Origin: an uncultured Faecalibacterium sp.
GTDB lineage: Bacteria > Bacillota > Clostridia > Oscillospirales > Ruminococcaceae
NCBI GenBank assembly: GCA_900765705.1
Contig: CAAFSR010000185.1
Location: forward strand, 1 to 7,872
Length of the DNA: 7,872 nucleotides
Reading direction: 5' to 3'
Below, one piece after another: positions 1 through 6,748 of this stretch. How positions within the stretch are numbered: the first letter of the stretch is position 1; the number at the start of each line of letters is the position of its first letter. Position numbers and translations under genes: made by a program. The notes beneath the pieces were generated by a model. It was not told where the DNA came from. It worked only from the letters and a program-made list of their open reading frames with translations, and made no database searches.

Positions 1-1308
1 CATGAGGATTCGCCTGACCGGGTTATATACTGCCAGCACCACCGCCGCCAGCACGACTACGACAATCACGGCAAGACAGCCCCACGGCACCTGCCACGCT
101 GCACCGAAATAATGGGTGATGAGCAGGATATACAGCTTCCGATTCAGCACAAGACCCAGCGCAATGCCCACCACAAGGCCGGACACTGCATAGGTGCCAG
201 CTTCGGCAGAGACCATGCGTTTCAGCTGTGCATCATCCATCCCGATGGCACGCAGGATGCCATACTGCTTCATTCGTGCCGACACACTCATGGAAATGCT
301 GTTGATGATATTCAGAATGGTGATTCCTGCAATCACGATGAGAAACGCATAGACCACCAGATGGAACGCCCAGTAGGTGCTTTGTATCATCCGATTTCCT
401 TCGATTCGGTTGGAAAAAACAACCTGCTTGTTTAACGTGTCGCTCAGCAGGGTGTGTATTTGTGCAATGGCTGCGTCTGCTGTGGTATCTTTTAGTTGAA
501 TATCGATCACCGCATAGCGGTTTTGCCCGGTCAGCTGATGGAAGGTTTCTTCGGTGCAGATAACAATCGGGGAATCGGTGCTGCTGAACGGGCTGTCGTT
601 CAATACACCCACGACTGTGAGCTTTGCATCCTCCAGCTGGATGGTATCACCCACGGTCAGGGAGTTGCTTTTGTCGAATACCGTCAGCACAGGGTATGTG
701 CCATCCTCCGGCTCCTGCGGAAGGGTTCCGCCAATCAGGTCTTTTTTCGCCCAGCCAAACTGTATCGTATCGTATGAAATCAGGTCGATGGACCCCTGTT
801 TTCCCTGATATTCCGCCGGGAGCGGGCAATACATCCGCCCGAATGCGTGTTTGACTTCCGGCAGAGCTTCCAGCTGCTCTACCAGCACCGGGTCAAGGAC
901 ATTTTGCCCGGATGTTTCAGCCACCGATAAGTCCGGTGTGTAAGGCTGCAACGGATTCAGCGCAAATCCAACCCATCGAAGCAAAACCGAAAAGCTCAAA
1001 AACAGGAGAATGCTCAACGCAAAGGAACCTGTCATCAGAAGCAAGTTCTTTTTGGACGAGGTTGCATGGCTCACGCCCAAAGAAAGCTCTGCACGACTTC
1101 CAAACAACCGAGCATGACACGGAGAATCCGCTGCATTTTCCACCGCATTCCCGGTTGCTGCTGTGATCGGAGAAGCTTTTGCCGCCCGCCGTGCCGGAGA
1201 AGATGCCGCGAACCAAACCGTGACTAGTCCCAATACCATTCCGCAAACAATGCCGACCGGGCTTATTCCGAACACCGGCAAAGAGCTGAATATAGGAATT
1301 AGTGTCTT
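1..1308 (-). pseudogene. ABC transporter permease, FtsX/MacB type, 5'-truncated and running off the left edge
   Basis: An uninterrupted minus-strand frame runs from 1308 to the left edge (436 codons) but has no start or ribosome site. In-frame TGA codons lie just upstream at 1309-1311 and 1333-1335. In protein order it shows a membrane helix (about 1260-1205) ending in SSPARRAAKASPITA, a loop, a second helix (about 1040-975), a large extracytoplasmic MacB-like domain (about 960-400) containing GDTIQLEDAKLTVVGVL, and a C-terminal FtsX block. That block has a helix (about 385-300), the cytoplasmic motif SARMKQYGILRAIGM (about 285-238) and two more helices ending YNPVRRILM at the edge. Established: such permeases pair with an ATPase to export peptides or lipoproteins, or to mechanotransmit at the membrane. 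Full-length members have a first FtsX domain and periplasmic domain before this point, so the N-terminal half is missing. Inference: a remnant truncated by a rearrangement or by arrival of the neighbouring island. Confidence 0.8.
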
Positions 1309-1397
1309 TCAACCTCGCTGTAATTCTATCATTCACAGGTAAAACCGAGACGAGCGATGGAGCAAAGTTCCCATAAACACGGAAGACTAGGAAACCA

Positions 1398-2981
1398 TCA
1401 TTTGCAACAGGCAAACAGTCCCTTTAATGTATCTATTTCTTCCTTCAGATGAACTAAAATCTTTCTTTGTTCATCGCGTTCCAGATTACAAATAAAATCA
1501 CAGCACTTCATTTTTTGAAATTCTGTAATGACTTTTGCCCCACCGTAGTCATCGATCGTCTTTTTCTCAATTCTAAATTGGTCAAGATCAATATTATCTA
1601 ATACTAGTGCATTCTCAATGCCAACTCTAATTCCTTTCGCATTTTCATATTTACGAACAGACGTAATAATTACATTTTTTTGAGAATGCGCTTTTACGTT
1701 TGTATCGCTATCTAATAGAGCAATATTGGTGAACGGCAAATTTTGGGAAATCAGAAAGTGCACTGCTTTGTTAACACTATCTTTTCCCGTGTTAACCTCT
1801 TGTCCATTACTATCTATATACCCAATCCATTTAAATTGAAATGGCAAATCCATGTCGAACACTTCTGCTGTCTTCTTAAAATATTTTTCATCTGTTCTTC
1901 CTTCCAAATATACAGTTTGTGTTCCCGAATCGAAATCATGAATTTCAAAAGCATCCTGTATAGCTTCGACTGAGGAGCACTTATAATATTCTGGCCTATC
2001 CTTAACAATAATGCTTCCAGAAGGATCTCTTGTTAGAACAATTACTTTATCACGTCTACGATTTTCGTTGTGAATAATGAAAGGAGAATGTGTCACAGCA
2101 AAAATTTGTGAAGTTTGGCACCCAAATTCATCTGTAAAAATCCCTTTATAATAATCCATCACTTTCATTTGCCACTTTGGATGCAAACTAATTTCAGGTT
2201 CATCTATAAATACAACCGCTCCATTCATTGCATTTGCATCTTTCAGAAGAAAACATCCTCGGTATACAATTTGCTTTTCTCCTGAACTTAATGCATCAAT
2301 CGGAATCAGCTTTCCATTCTTTGTAAAAAGGATTGCTTTATGTCCATTAATATTTTGAATGCGGCTATACTCCAGATTATCAAACATTCTTGCAAATGCT
2401 TTTGTGAATCGCGGCATTCTCTCATGTATATTGATTTTATCTGTGTTTGTGCCTGGATGCATCTTGACCCAATAAGCAATGTCAGCATCATCTAATGCTT
2501 GAATATCAATAAGAAGTTGTTTGATTTCAGTTGGAAGATTATCTGAAGACCGGCGGCTTTCCTTTTTTCCATCCAATGTCAAACTAGTAACACTCGTAAG
2601 ATCGTTTGAATGAAAATTAATATCAACATCAGAAAATATGGCGTGAATCGGATATTTTTCACGAGCTGCATCTCCACCCGCAATCTGCTCTGATCCAGTA
2701 CCATCATCAACTACGACATAACGCTGGGATATGTTAAACTTTTTCCAGTAGTATTTTAAATGGATTGTCTGCTCTCCAAATTCATATTCAACATTGGCTT
2801 CAAAGTTTGGTCTTTGAGAGGTTAAATCATATAAAGCATTTAAAATTGTACTCTTTCCAACACCATTTTCACCAGCAAAAATCACAGTATCCGCAGCATA
2901 TCCGTTTGCATCACAGAAGTCAAGCGACAAATTTTCCAAAATCGGATGATTGAGGAATTCTACTTTTCTGATTTTGTACAT
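1398..2981 (-). CDS. OLD-like ATP-dependent nuclease (ABC-type ATPase plus TOPRIM domain)
   Basis: The 527-residue protein starts at an ATG preceded by AAAGGAG seven bases upstream. The N-terminal ABC/SMC-like ATPase has Walker A GENGVGKST (residues 37-45), signature LSSGEKQ (231-237), Walker B VVFIDE (256-261) followed by PEISLHP, and H-loop histidine 298 in VTHSPF. The C-terminal part looks like a TOPRIM nuclease domain: glutamate 360 in VYLEGRTDEKYF, then the DxD pair at 424 and 426 in ALLDSDTN. A GIENAL motif follows at about 453. Established: OLD-family proteins, including phage P2 Old and the GajA subunit of Gabija, combine these domains, cut DNA or nick it under ATP control, and often act in phage defence. 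No UvrD-like GajB helicase is present, so it is best called a stand-alone OLD-like protein. It lies 102 bp downstream of the DUF4143 ATPase on the same strand, but is visibly more AT-rich than both neighbours, which suggests separate acquisition. Confidence 0.88.
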   Translation of the reverse strand: MYKIRKVEFLNHPILENLSLDFCDANGYAADTVIFAGENGVGKSTILNALYDLTSQRPNFEANVEYEFGEQTIHLKYYWKKFNISQRYVVVDDGTGSEQIAGGDAAREKYPIHAIFSDVDINFHSNDLTSVTSLTLDGKKESRRSSDNLPTEIKQLLIDIQALDDADIAYWVKMHPGTNTDKINIHERMPRFTKAFARMFDNLEYSRIQNINGHKAILFTKNGKLIPIDALSSGEKQIVYRGCFLLKDANAMNGAVVFIDEPEISLHPKWQMKVMDYYKGIFTDEFGCQTSQIFAVTHSPFIIHNENRRRDKVIVLTRDPSGSIIVKDRPEYYKCSSVEAIQDAFEIHDFDSGTQTVYLEGRTDEKYFKKTAEVFDMDLPFQFKWIGYIDSNGQEVNTGKDSVNKAVHFLISQNLPFTNIALLDSDTNVKAHSQKNVIITSVRKYENAKGIRVGIENALVLDNIDLDQFRIEKKTIDDYGGAKVITEFQKMKCCDFICNLERDEQRKILVHLKEEIDTLKGLFACCK

Positions 2982-3044
2982 TCTGTATCTCCTTTGTGTT
3001 TCAAGCTAATTCGACTTTTTAGAATACAACAAAATTTGGAAACA

Positions 3045-3072
3045 AATATACAGCTTTACAACAGCCGAACAA
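3045..3072 (-). promoter_or_regulatory. candidate sigma-A promoter for the OLD-like gene
   Basis: On the minus strand TTGTTC (3072-3067) and TATATT (3050-3045) are separated by 16 bases and sit in the gap upstream of the OLD-like gene. The -10 is one base from consensus, but the -35 is weak. It would give a leader of about 55-60 bases. Read-through from the DUF4143 gene is also possible because no terminator is visible between the two genes. Confidence 0.35.
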
Positions 3073-3083
3073 TTAGTGTATCA

Positions 3084-4436
3084 TCAAAGCAAGGGGGCCA
3101 TATAAAGCGGAAGGTATACAATTCCATCCTCTTCTTTCAAATCGCTTGTATGCAGCACATAGGGTGTGCCGGTTTGTTCAGCATAGCGTTCCATAAACTT
3201 CCGCAGGGAAGTCAGCGTATAGTTTTTGCCGGACTTGACCTCAATGGGCGAGATATTATGCCGATTACTGATTTTGCTCTTGGCAATCAAGAAGTCGATC
3301 TCCATCCGGGCATCTTTATCGTCCCGCGACGGATTGGAGTAAAAATACAGCTTGTGACCGCTGGCGGCAAGCATCTGCGCCACGATGTTCTCGACAATCA
3401 TTCCCTTGTTGACTTCCAGTTTATCGAACAGCAACTTTTTATAGATTTCTTCGCTGACCAGCCCGTTTTCGTCAAATGCATGGCTGATGAGCAACCCGGT
3501 GTCACCCATATAGCACTTGAGGGTCATACGGTCCATGTTCAGCTTCAGACCAATGTTGGGTTCTGTGGAGTTATAACAGATGTTGGCGATCATGGCATCA
3601 TCCAGCCAGAACAGTGCATCTTCATACTCCCGGAAGCGAGCTTCTTTTTTGAGTGAGGAGAGTTTGAACCGCTTTTCGTGCTTCTGAAGCTGGGCAGGGA
3701 TTTCGTCAAAGATGCTTTCCACCTTCATCTCATAGCCGGTGGCGTGTTTCACGATGTCTGCCCGATAAAGGGTCAGAATATCGCGTTTGATACGGTCTAC
3801 CCGGTCAAAGTCCTTACTTTCGGCATACTCCTGCACCGCCTGCGGCATTCCACCCACGATGAGATACTGACGGAAATAGTCCATTGCCCTGCGGTGCATT
3901 ACCTGTCCCATGGACTTGTGGGCTTCAAACCGCTTGCGGACAATATCCATCAGGGTATCATTGCCCATCGCCCACAGAAATTCCTCAAAATCCATCGGGT
4001 ACATCTTGATATGTCGTTCCTCGGACGGGATGACGATATCTTTGACATTTTTCCTGATGGACATGAGCGACCCGGTTTCCAGATAATCGTACCGGCCATC
4101 CGCAACCAAATACTTAATTGACGCCCGTGCGCGAGGGAACATCTGCACTTCGTCAAAAATAATCAGAGATTCATGTTCATACAGCTTAACATTATAGTAA
4201 CCGGACAGATACATGAACAGGGTGTCCAGATCGTTCAGATAGTGCAGAAACAGGTCTTTGACTTCGTCGCCCACTCGGTTGAAATCAATCAGCAGATAGG
4301 ATTTATATTCTGCTTTCGCAAATTCCTCTGCCACATAGCTCTTGCCCACACGCCGTGCGCCATCAATCAGAAGTGCCGTTCTTCCTGCACCATCCTGCTT
4401 CCAGCTGACAAGCTGGTCGTATATCTTCCGCTTCAT
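3084..4436 (-). CDS. AAA family ATPase with C-terminal DUF4143 (PD-(D/E)xK-like) domain
   Basis: I place the start at the ATG at 4436 (450 residues), because GGAGGG lies six bases upstream. A GTG six codons earlier would overlap that site. The N-terminal ATPase has Walker A GARRVGKS (residues 26-33), Walker B SLIIFDE (aspartate 95, glutamate 96) and a sensor-like ETGSLM (120-125). The helical middle contains GGMPQAVQEY. The C-terminus carries the DUF4143 signature EID (379-381) followed by PIEVKSGK (397-404), which matches a PD-(D/E)xK nuclease-like core. Established: this archaeal/bacterial ATPase family is abundant and patchily distributed, and its members are mostly of unknown function. 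Many look like mobile accessory genes. The length is normal for the family and no key residue is missing. The promoter overlaps an array of repeated sites, so control by a dedicated DNA-binding protein, possibly this protein itself, is inferred. Confidence 0.92.
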   Translation of the reverse strand: MKRKIYDQLVSWKQDGAGRTALLIDGARRVGKSYVAEEFAKAEYKSYLLIDFNRVGDEVKDLFLHYLNDLDTLFMYLSGYYNVKLYEHESLIIFDEVQMFPRARASIKYLVADGRYDYLETGSLMSIRKNVKDIVIPSEERHIKMYPMDFEEFLWAMGNDTLMDIVRKRFEAHKSMGQVMHRRAMDYFRQYLIVGGMPQAVQEYAESKDFDRVDRIKRDILTLYRADIVKHATGYEMKVESIFDEIPAQLQKHEKRFKLSSLKKEARFREYEDALFWLDDAMIANICYNSTEPNIGLKLNMDRMTLKCYMGDTGLLISHAFDENGLVSEEIYKKLLFDKLEVNKGMIVENIVAQMLAASGHKLYFYSNPSRDDKDARMEIDFLIAKSKISNRHNISPIEVKSGKNYTLTSLRKFMERYAEQTGTPYVLHTSDLKEEDGIVYLPLYMAPLL

Positions 4437-4450
4437 CGCAAGCCCTCCAA

Positions 4451-4536
4451 TCACGAAAACGAGATTTTTATAAGCTCAGTCTATCACGAAAACAAGATTT
4501 TTACAACAGCTACATCTCACGAAATTGAGAATTTCG
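4451..4536. repeat. three phased 20-bp elements (putative operators) with a 33-bp period
   Basis: On the plus strand TCACGAAAACGAGATTTTTA (4451-4470) and TCACGAAAACAAGATTTTTA (4484-4503) differ at one base. A third, diverged copy TCACGAAATTGAGAATTTCG occupies 4517-4536. The start-to-start distance is 33 bp in both intervals, about three helical turns, so all copies face the same side of the DNA. The third copy is a palindrome, CGAAATT-GAG-AATTTCG (4520-4536). Copy 2 covers the -35 and copy 1 flanks the -10 and start-proximal side of the DUF4143 gene promoter. The arrangement suggests cooperative binding by a regulator; which protein binds is not known. Confidence 0.7.
4467..4495 (-). promoter_or_regulatory. 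promoter of the DUF4143 ATPase gene
   Basis: On the minus strand a -35 TTGTTT (4495-4490) and a -10 TATAAA (4472-4467) are separated by exactly 17 bases. The -10 is about 30 bases upstream of the start codon at 4436. The -35 lies inside the second copy of the 33-bp-spaced element and the -10 overlaps the edge of the first. Binding at these elements would therefore directly occlude RNA polymerase. Confidence 0.6.
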
Positions 4537-4555
4537 AGTGTATGAGCTTGGATGA

Positions 4556-4681
4556 ACGAAGCGTAGCGATGCGCAATACGCTGAAATCGTCTTTCAGGCA
4601 AAAAAGGTCGAGTGGGAAAAGATTGTACTGCCCGATGAGTACAGCTATCTTCCTCTACCGCAGACTTCTATTACAGATTGA
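4556..4681 (+). pseudogene. 3' remnant of an unidentified plus-strand gene
   Basis: A 41-codon open stretch from just after a TGA (4553-4555) to a TGA at 4679-4681 has no start codon or ribosome site. Its translation nevertheless looks protein-like: AQYAEIVFQAKKVEWEKIVL, then PDEYSYLPLPQTSITD before the stop. It lies in opposite orientation to both neighbours and is followed within five bases by a long stem-loop, as expected for the end of a transcription unit. I do not recognise the family. It may be the tail of a gene lost when a neighbouring module arrived, or chance coding-like sequence. Confidence 0.4.
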
Positions 4682-4685
4682 TACA

Positions 4686-4734
4686 GCAACAGCCCGTCAA
4701 CTTGTGGAATAAACCACGGTGGGCGGGCTGTTGC
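4686..4734. terminator. long stem-loop, possible terminator between convergent units
   Basis: GCAACAGCCCG (4686-4696) pairs perfectly over 11 bp with CGGGCTGTTGC (4724-4734). The loop contains a smaller hairpin, GTGG (4704-4707) with CCAC (4714-4717). On the plus strand the stem is followed by GATTTTC, a short T-run. On the minus strand it begins 14 bases after the ASCH gene stop but lacks a T-run. It fits best as a terminator of the plus-strand relic that may also stop the ASCH operon. Confidence 0.5.
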
Positions 4735-4747
4735 GATTTTCGGGTTA

Positions 4748-5125
4748 TTATGGCTGTTTTAGATATATAAAAGATTGCGGTACATGCTCAATGCCATAAT
4801 CTTTCAATGATTTTGGTTCATTATAAGCTTTCACATTTTTTAATTTATATGCAACTGCAATTTCTCGATTTTTATAATATTCTCGAAAGAATGAAGCAGG
4901 TATGCCCGACCCTTGCTTTGTTTTCTTCCAGATTTCATTCGGTGGACCAACTAGAATATCTTCGATTTCAGCCTCTCCTACAACTTGACTTTTGGGCGCA
5001 GTTGCATAGAATATAATTTTCTTTATGTTCTCTCGGCATTTTCGGGTACGAAATTCATATTTTTTTGTTCCCTCAATAATCATTTTTGCATACTGAGGCT
5101 TAATCGATAATAACATTGCTGACAT
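4748..5125 (-). CDS. ASCH-domain (PUA-like) protein, COG4933 type
   Basis: This 125-residue protein is a single ASCH domain. Characteristic segments are MLLSIKPQYAKMIIEGTKKY followed by EFR (residues 4-26), IIFYATAPKSQVVGEAEIED in the middle, and PQSFIYL near the end. The start is ambiguous: ATGs exist at 5131, 5125 and 5116. I chose 5125 because AAGGG lies seven bases upstream, while the others are spaced too close or too far. The gene overlaps the end of the acetyltransferase gene by 26 bp, which indicates translational coupling and joint function. Established: ASCH domains have the PUA fold and are thought to bind RNA; some members (for example YqfB) are small amidohydrolases or ribonucleases. 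Inference: an RNA-binding partner or modulator of the acetyltransferase, perhaps in a toxin-antitoxin-like pair. Confidence 0.85.
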   Translation of the reverse strand: MSAMLLSIKPQYAKMIIEGTKKYEFRTRKCRENIKKIIFYATAPKSQVVGEAEIEDILVGPPNEIWKKTKQGSGIPASFFREYYKNREIAVAYKLKNVKAYNEPKSLKDYGIEHVPQSFIYLKQP

Positions 5126-6194
5126 CAACATTTCCCTTTTCCAAGATACTTTTGAAAGCCGGTTTTCCTAGTGAAATCAGGGTAGGATACTGATTGCCCC
5201 AGTAACCGTTCTGTTCTAGCCAATCCATATTTACATTGTTTCCTTCTCCAAAGTATCCGTAATAGAGCATTTCAATAACAAGCATATTGGCGTCATAATT
5301 ATAACGTCGCCTTAGTTCTTCTTTATCAAATACAGACTTGTTTCCAATTTTATTCAAAAGTTCGTTGAACAGCATAAGGGGTTGTCCACCCTGCTTTACT
5401 TGGATTATCTTTGTAACGACGCAAAAGGATGTGATACATGAATGATACCGTTTTCCAGCCCCATGCGTGTATCTTCGGTAGATAAGAATAGGATTGCCTA
5501 CCTTGTATGGTGGTTTTGAATACTGTGCGCCAACATATATTTTGCTTAATCCGTTACTCACATTCATAGCCACATTACTTTGTAATGTGTTGTTTTTTAA
5601 TTCCGAATAGGGAAACATTGTGTCGTGGTAATCATCATTGATAACAAGATAACCCGCTGTCTGAAAATTCGGATTGATAAACGGAAAAGATTTATAAGGG
5701 TCATAGTAGTCGATATGATGGCGATTTTTTACATACACACCCTCACCGTTCAAGTTGAAACCTACCTTGTTAAATCCAAATTTCTCAAGCTGTGAGATTA
5801 AAAGGTCTTGTTTATCAAATGCGGTCACATAGATTTCATCTGTACCAGACTTTTGCCATTTCCACAGCACCAAACCTATTGCACCTTCACCAAGCCGCTG
5901 TCCTCGAAAACGTTCTGCAATTTTCATTGTGCTGATTTTGATACGATTGTGCGCCGGAAGGGTTTGGTTCTTTAATTTGATTGGTTCATTTTCATTCTTT
6001 ATACAAACAAATGCGCCCAAACCTTGTTCATCATAGAATACAAGTGCAGTGCGTCCTTCTTGTGCTTTCTTGTCAAACCACGCTGAAAAAGATGGGGAAG
6101 ATGCGCTGCCGGGATAATCCTCTTTCAGTGTATCGAAGAAAGAATCATTGAGATTGATTTCGCTAAATTTACGAAGATAAAACTTTCCTGCCAC
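5100..6194 (-). CDS. GNAT-family N-acetyltransferase with C-terminal PUA-like domain
   Basis: The 364-residue protein starts at GTG, supported by AAGGAGG seven bases upstream. Residues 1 to about 155 form a GNAT fold. The acetyl-CoA motif is RFRGQRLGEGA (95-105), preceded by the beta strand RIKISTMKI and followed by DLLISQLEKFGFNKVG, a typical motif B end. The second half is unusual for a plain GNAT: it has DDYHDTMFPYSEL, then KIYVGAQYSKPPYKVGNPIL and IYRRYTHGAGKRYHS, a pattern I read as a PUA/EVE-like RNA- or nucleotide-binding domain. Established: several GNAT toxins (TacT, AtaT families) acetylate aminoacyl-tRNA. Inference: this enzyme may act on RNA or an RNA-bound target chosen by its PUA-like domain and the co-expressed ASCH protein. 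The substrate cannot be told from sequence. It is AT-rich relative to the flanking GC-rich blocks, which suggests acquisition as a cassette. Confidence 0.85.
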   Translation of the reverse strand: MAGKFYLRKFSEINLNDSFFDTLKEDYPGSASSPSFSAWFDKKAQEGRTALVFYDEQGLGAFVCIKNENEPIKLKNQTLPAHNRIKISTMKIAERFRGQRLGEGAIGLVLWKWQKSGTDEIYVTAFDKQDLLISQLEKFGFNKVGFNLNGEGVYVKNRHHIDYYDPYKSFPFINPNFQTAGYLVINDDYHDTMFPYSELKNNTLQSNVAMNVSNGLSKIYVGAQYSKPPYKVGNPILIYRRYTHGAGKRYHSCITSFCVVTKIIQVKQGGQPLMLFNELLNKIGNKSVFDKEELRRRYNYDANMLVIEMLYYGYFGEGNNVNMDWLEQNGYWGNQYPTLISLGKPAFKSILEKGNVDVSNVIID

Positions 6195-6228
6195 AATAAA
6201 TCCTCCTTATCATTTTCATTTGCCAATA

Positions 6229-6288
6229 TTACTCCATCACTCTAATCGTACTCTCAACAAACGCAATCTCATCGTCCTTATTGTTCAG
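6229..6288 (-). pseudogene. possible short C-terminal coding relic between two genes
   Basis: Between the end of the membrane-protein remnant and the acetyltransferase gene, a different minus-strand frame reads LNNKDDEIAFVESTIRVME to a TAA at 6229-6231. It opens directly after a TGA at 6292-6294, so there is no start. The string looks like a natural helical protein end, but at about 19 codons this is weak evidence. It could mark the tail of a gene displaced when the GNAT/ASCH pair arrived, or a chance reading frame. Confidence 0.2.
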
Positions 6289-6748
6289 GTGTCAAAAGAA
6301 TCTGCGCATACATGGACAATTCAATATGATAGCCATTCTTGACCGTCAGTCTTGCCTTTTCACCATTGCTTGATAATTGAAGGGATGCACTTACATCATC
6401 GGAGTTGGAATCGGACACAACAAAAACGGCAGACTGCTTTGCTTTGTTTTCGACTGTATAATTTCCAGCGGGAACTGTGTACCGAACATATTTATAGCCA
6501 CTCTTAGTGGTCGCTTCTTTTCCGTAATCACCCAGTTCACCATCAGTCAACAGAATAGAGCCATCAGGTACATTTCCAGCGTCAGGCTTCAAGTCTTCGT
6601 TCTTATAAAGAAAATCATCCGTTGCTCCATTTTTTGTATCCTTAATAGAATAGATTTCATCACCAATCGTGGCTATCTGAATATATATCTTTCCGTTAAT
6701 CTGTGCATTGTATCGGCTACCAGCAGCCCAATCATCGGTCTGTTCTAG
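6278..6748 (-). pseudogene. downstream half of a TGA-interrupted membrane protein (soluble beta-rich domain)
   Basis: This 156-codon frame continues in exactly the same phase after the TGA that ends the four-helix protein, and stops at TAA 6278-6280. It begins LEQTDDWAAGSRYNAQINGK and ends with a beta-rich segment including LLTDGELGDYGKEA, VRYTVPAGNYTVENKAK, VFVVSDSNSDDVSA and YHIELSMYAQILLTPEQ. The first in-frame start-like codon is a TTG at 6592, 52 codons in, with no ribosome site, so independent translation is unlikely. The domain would sit outside the membrane if the helices upstream are read with it. I do not recognise the family. Either the gene is a nonsense-mutated pseudogene or the TGA is read through. 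Confidence 0.7.

Noticed and set aside
917..1414. 165-codon minus-strand frame
   Set aside because: It overlaps the permease in another phase, has no ribosome site or family features, and begins inside the OLD-like gene. It is a shadow frame.
2946..3656. 236-codon plus-strand frame
   Set aside because: It is antisense to the motif-bearing DUF4143 ATPase and carries no recognisable domain.
1398..4436. Gabija system (GajA plus GajB)
   Set aside because: The OLD-like protein fits GajA in domain layout, but the neighbour is a DUF4143 ATPase with no UvrD helicase motifs.
4451..4536. Regular 33-bp repeat as a CRISPR remnant
   Set aside because: The segments between the 20-bp elements are only 13 bp, the third copy is strongly diverged, and the array sits exactly on a promoter. 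Operators explain it better.
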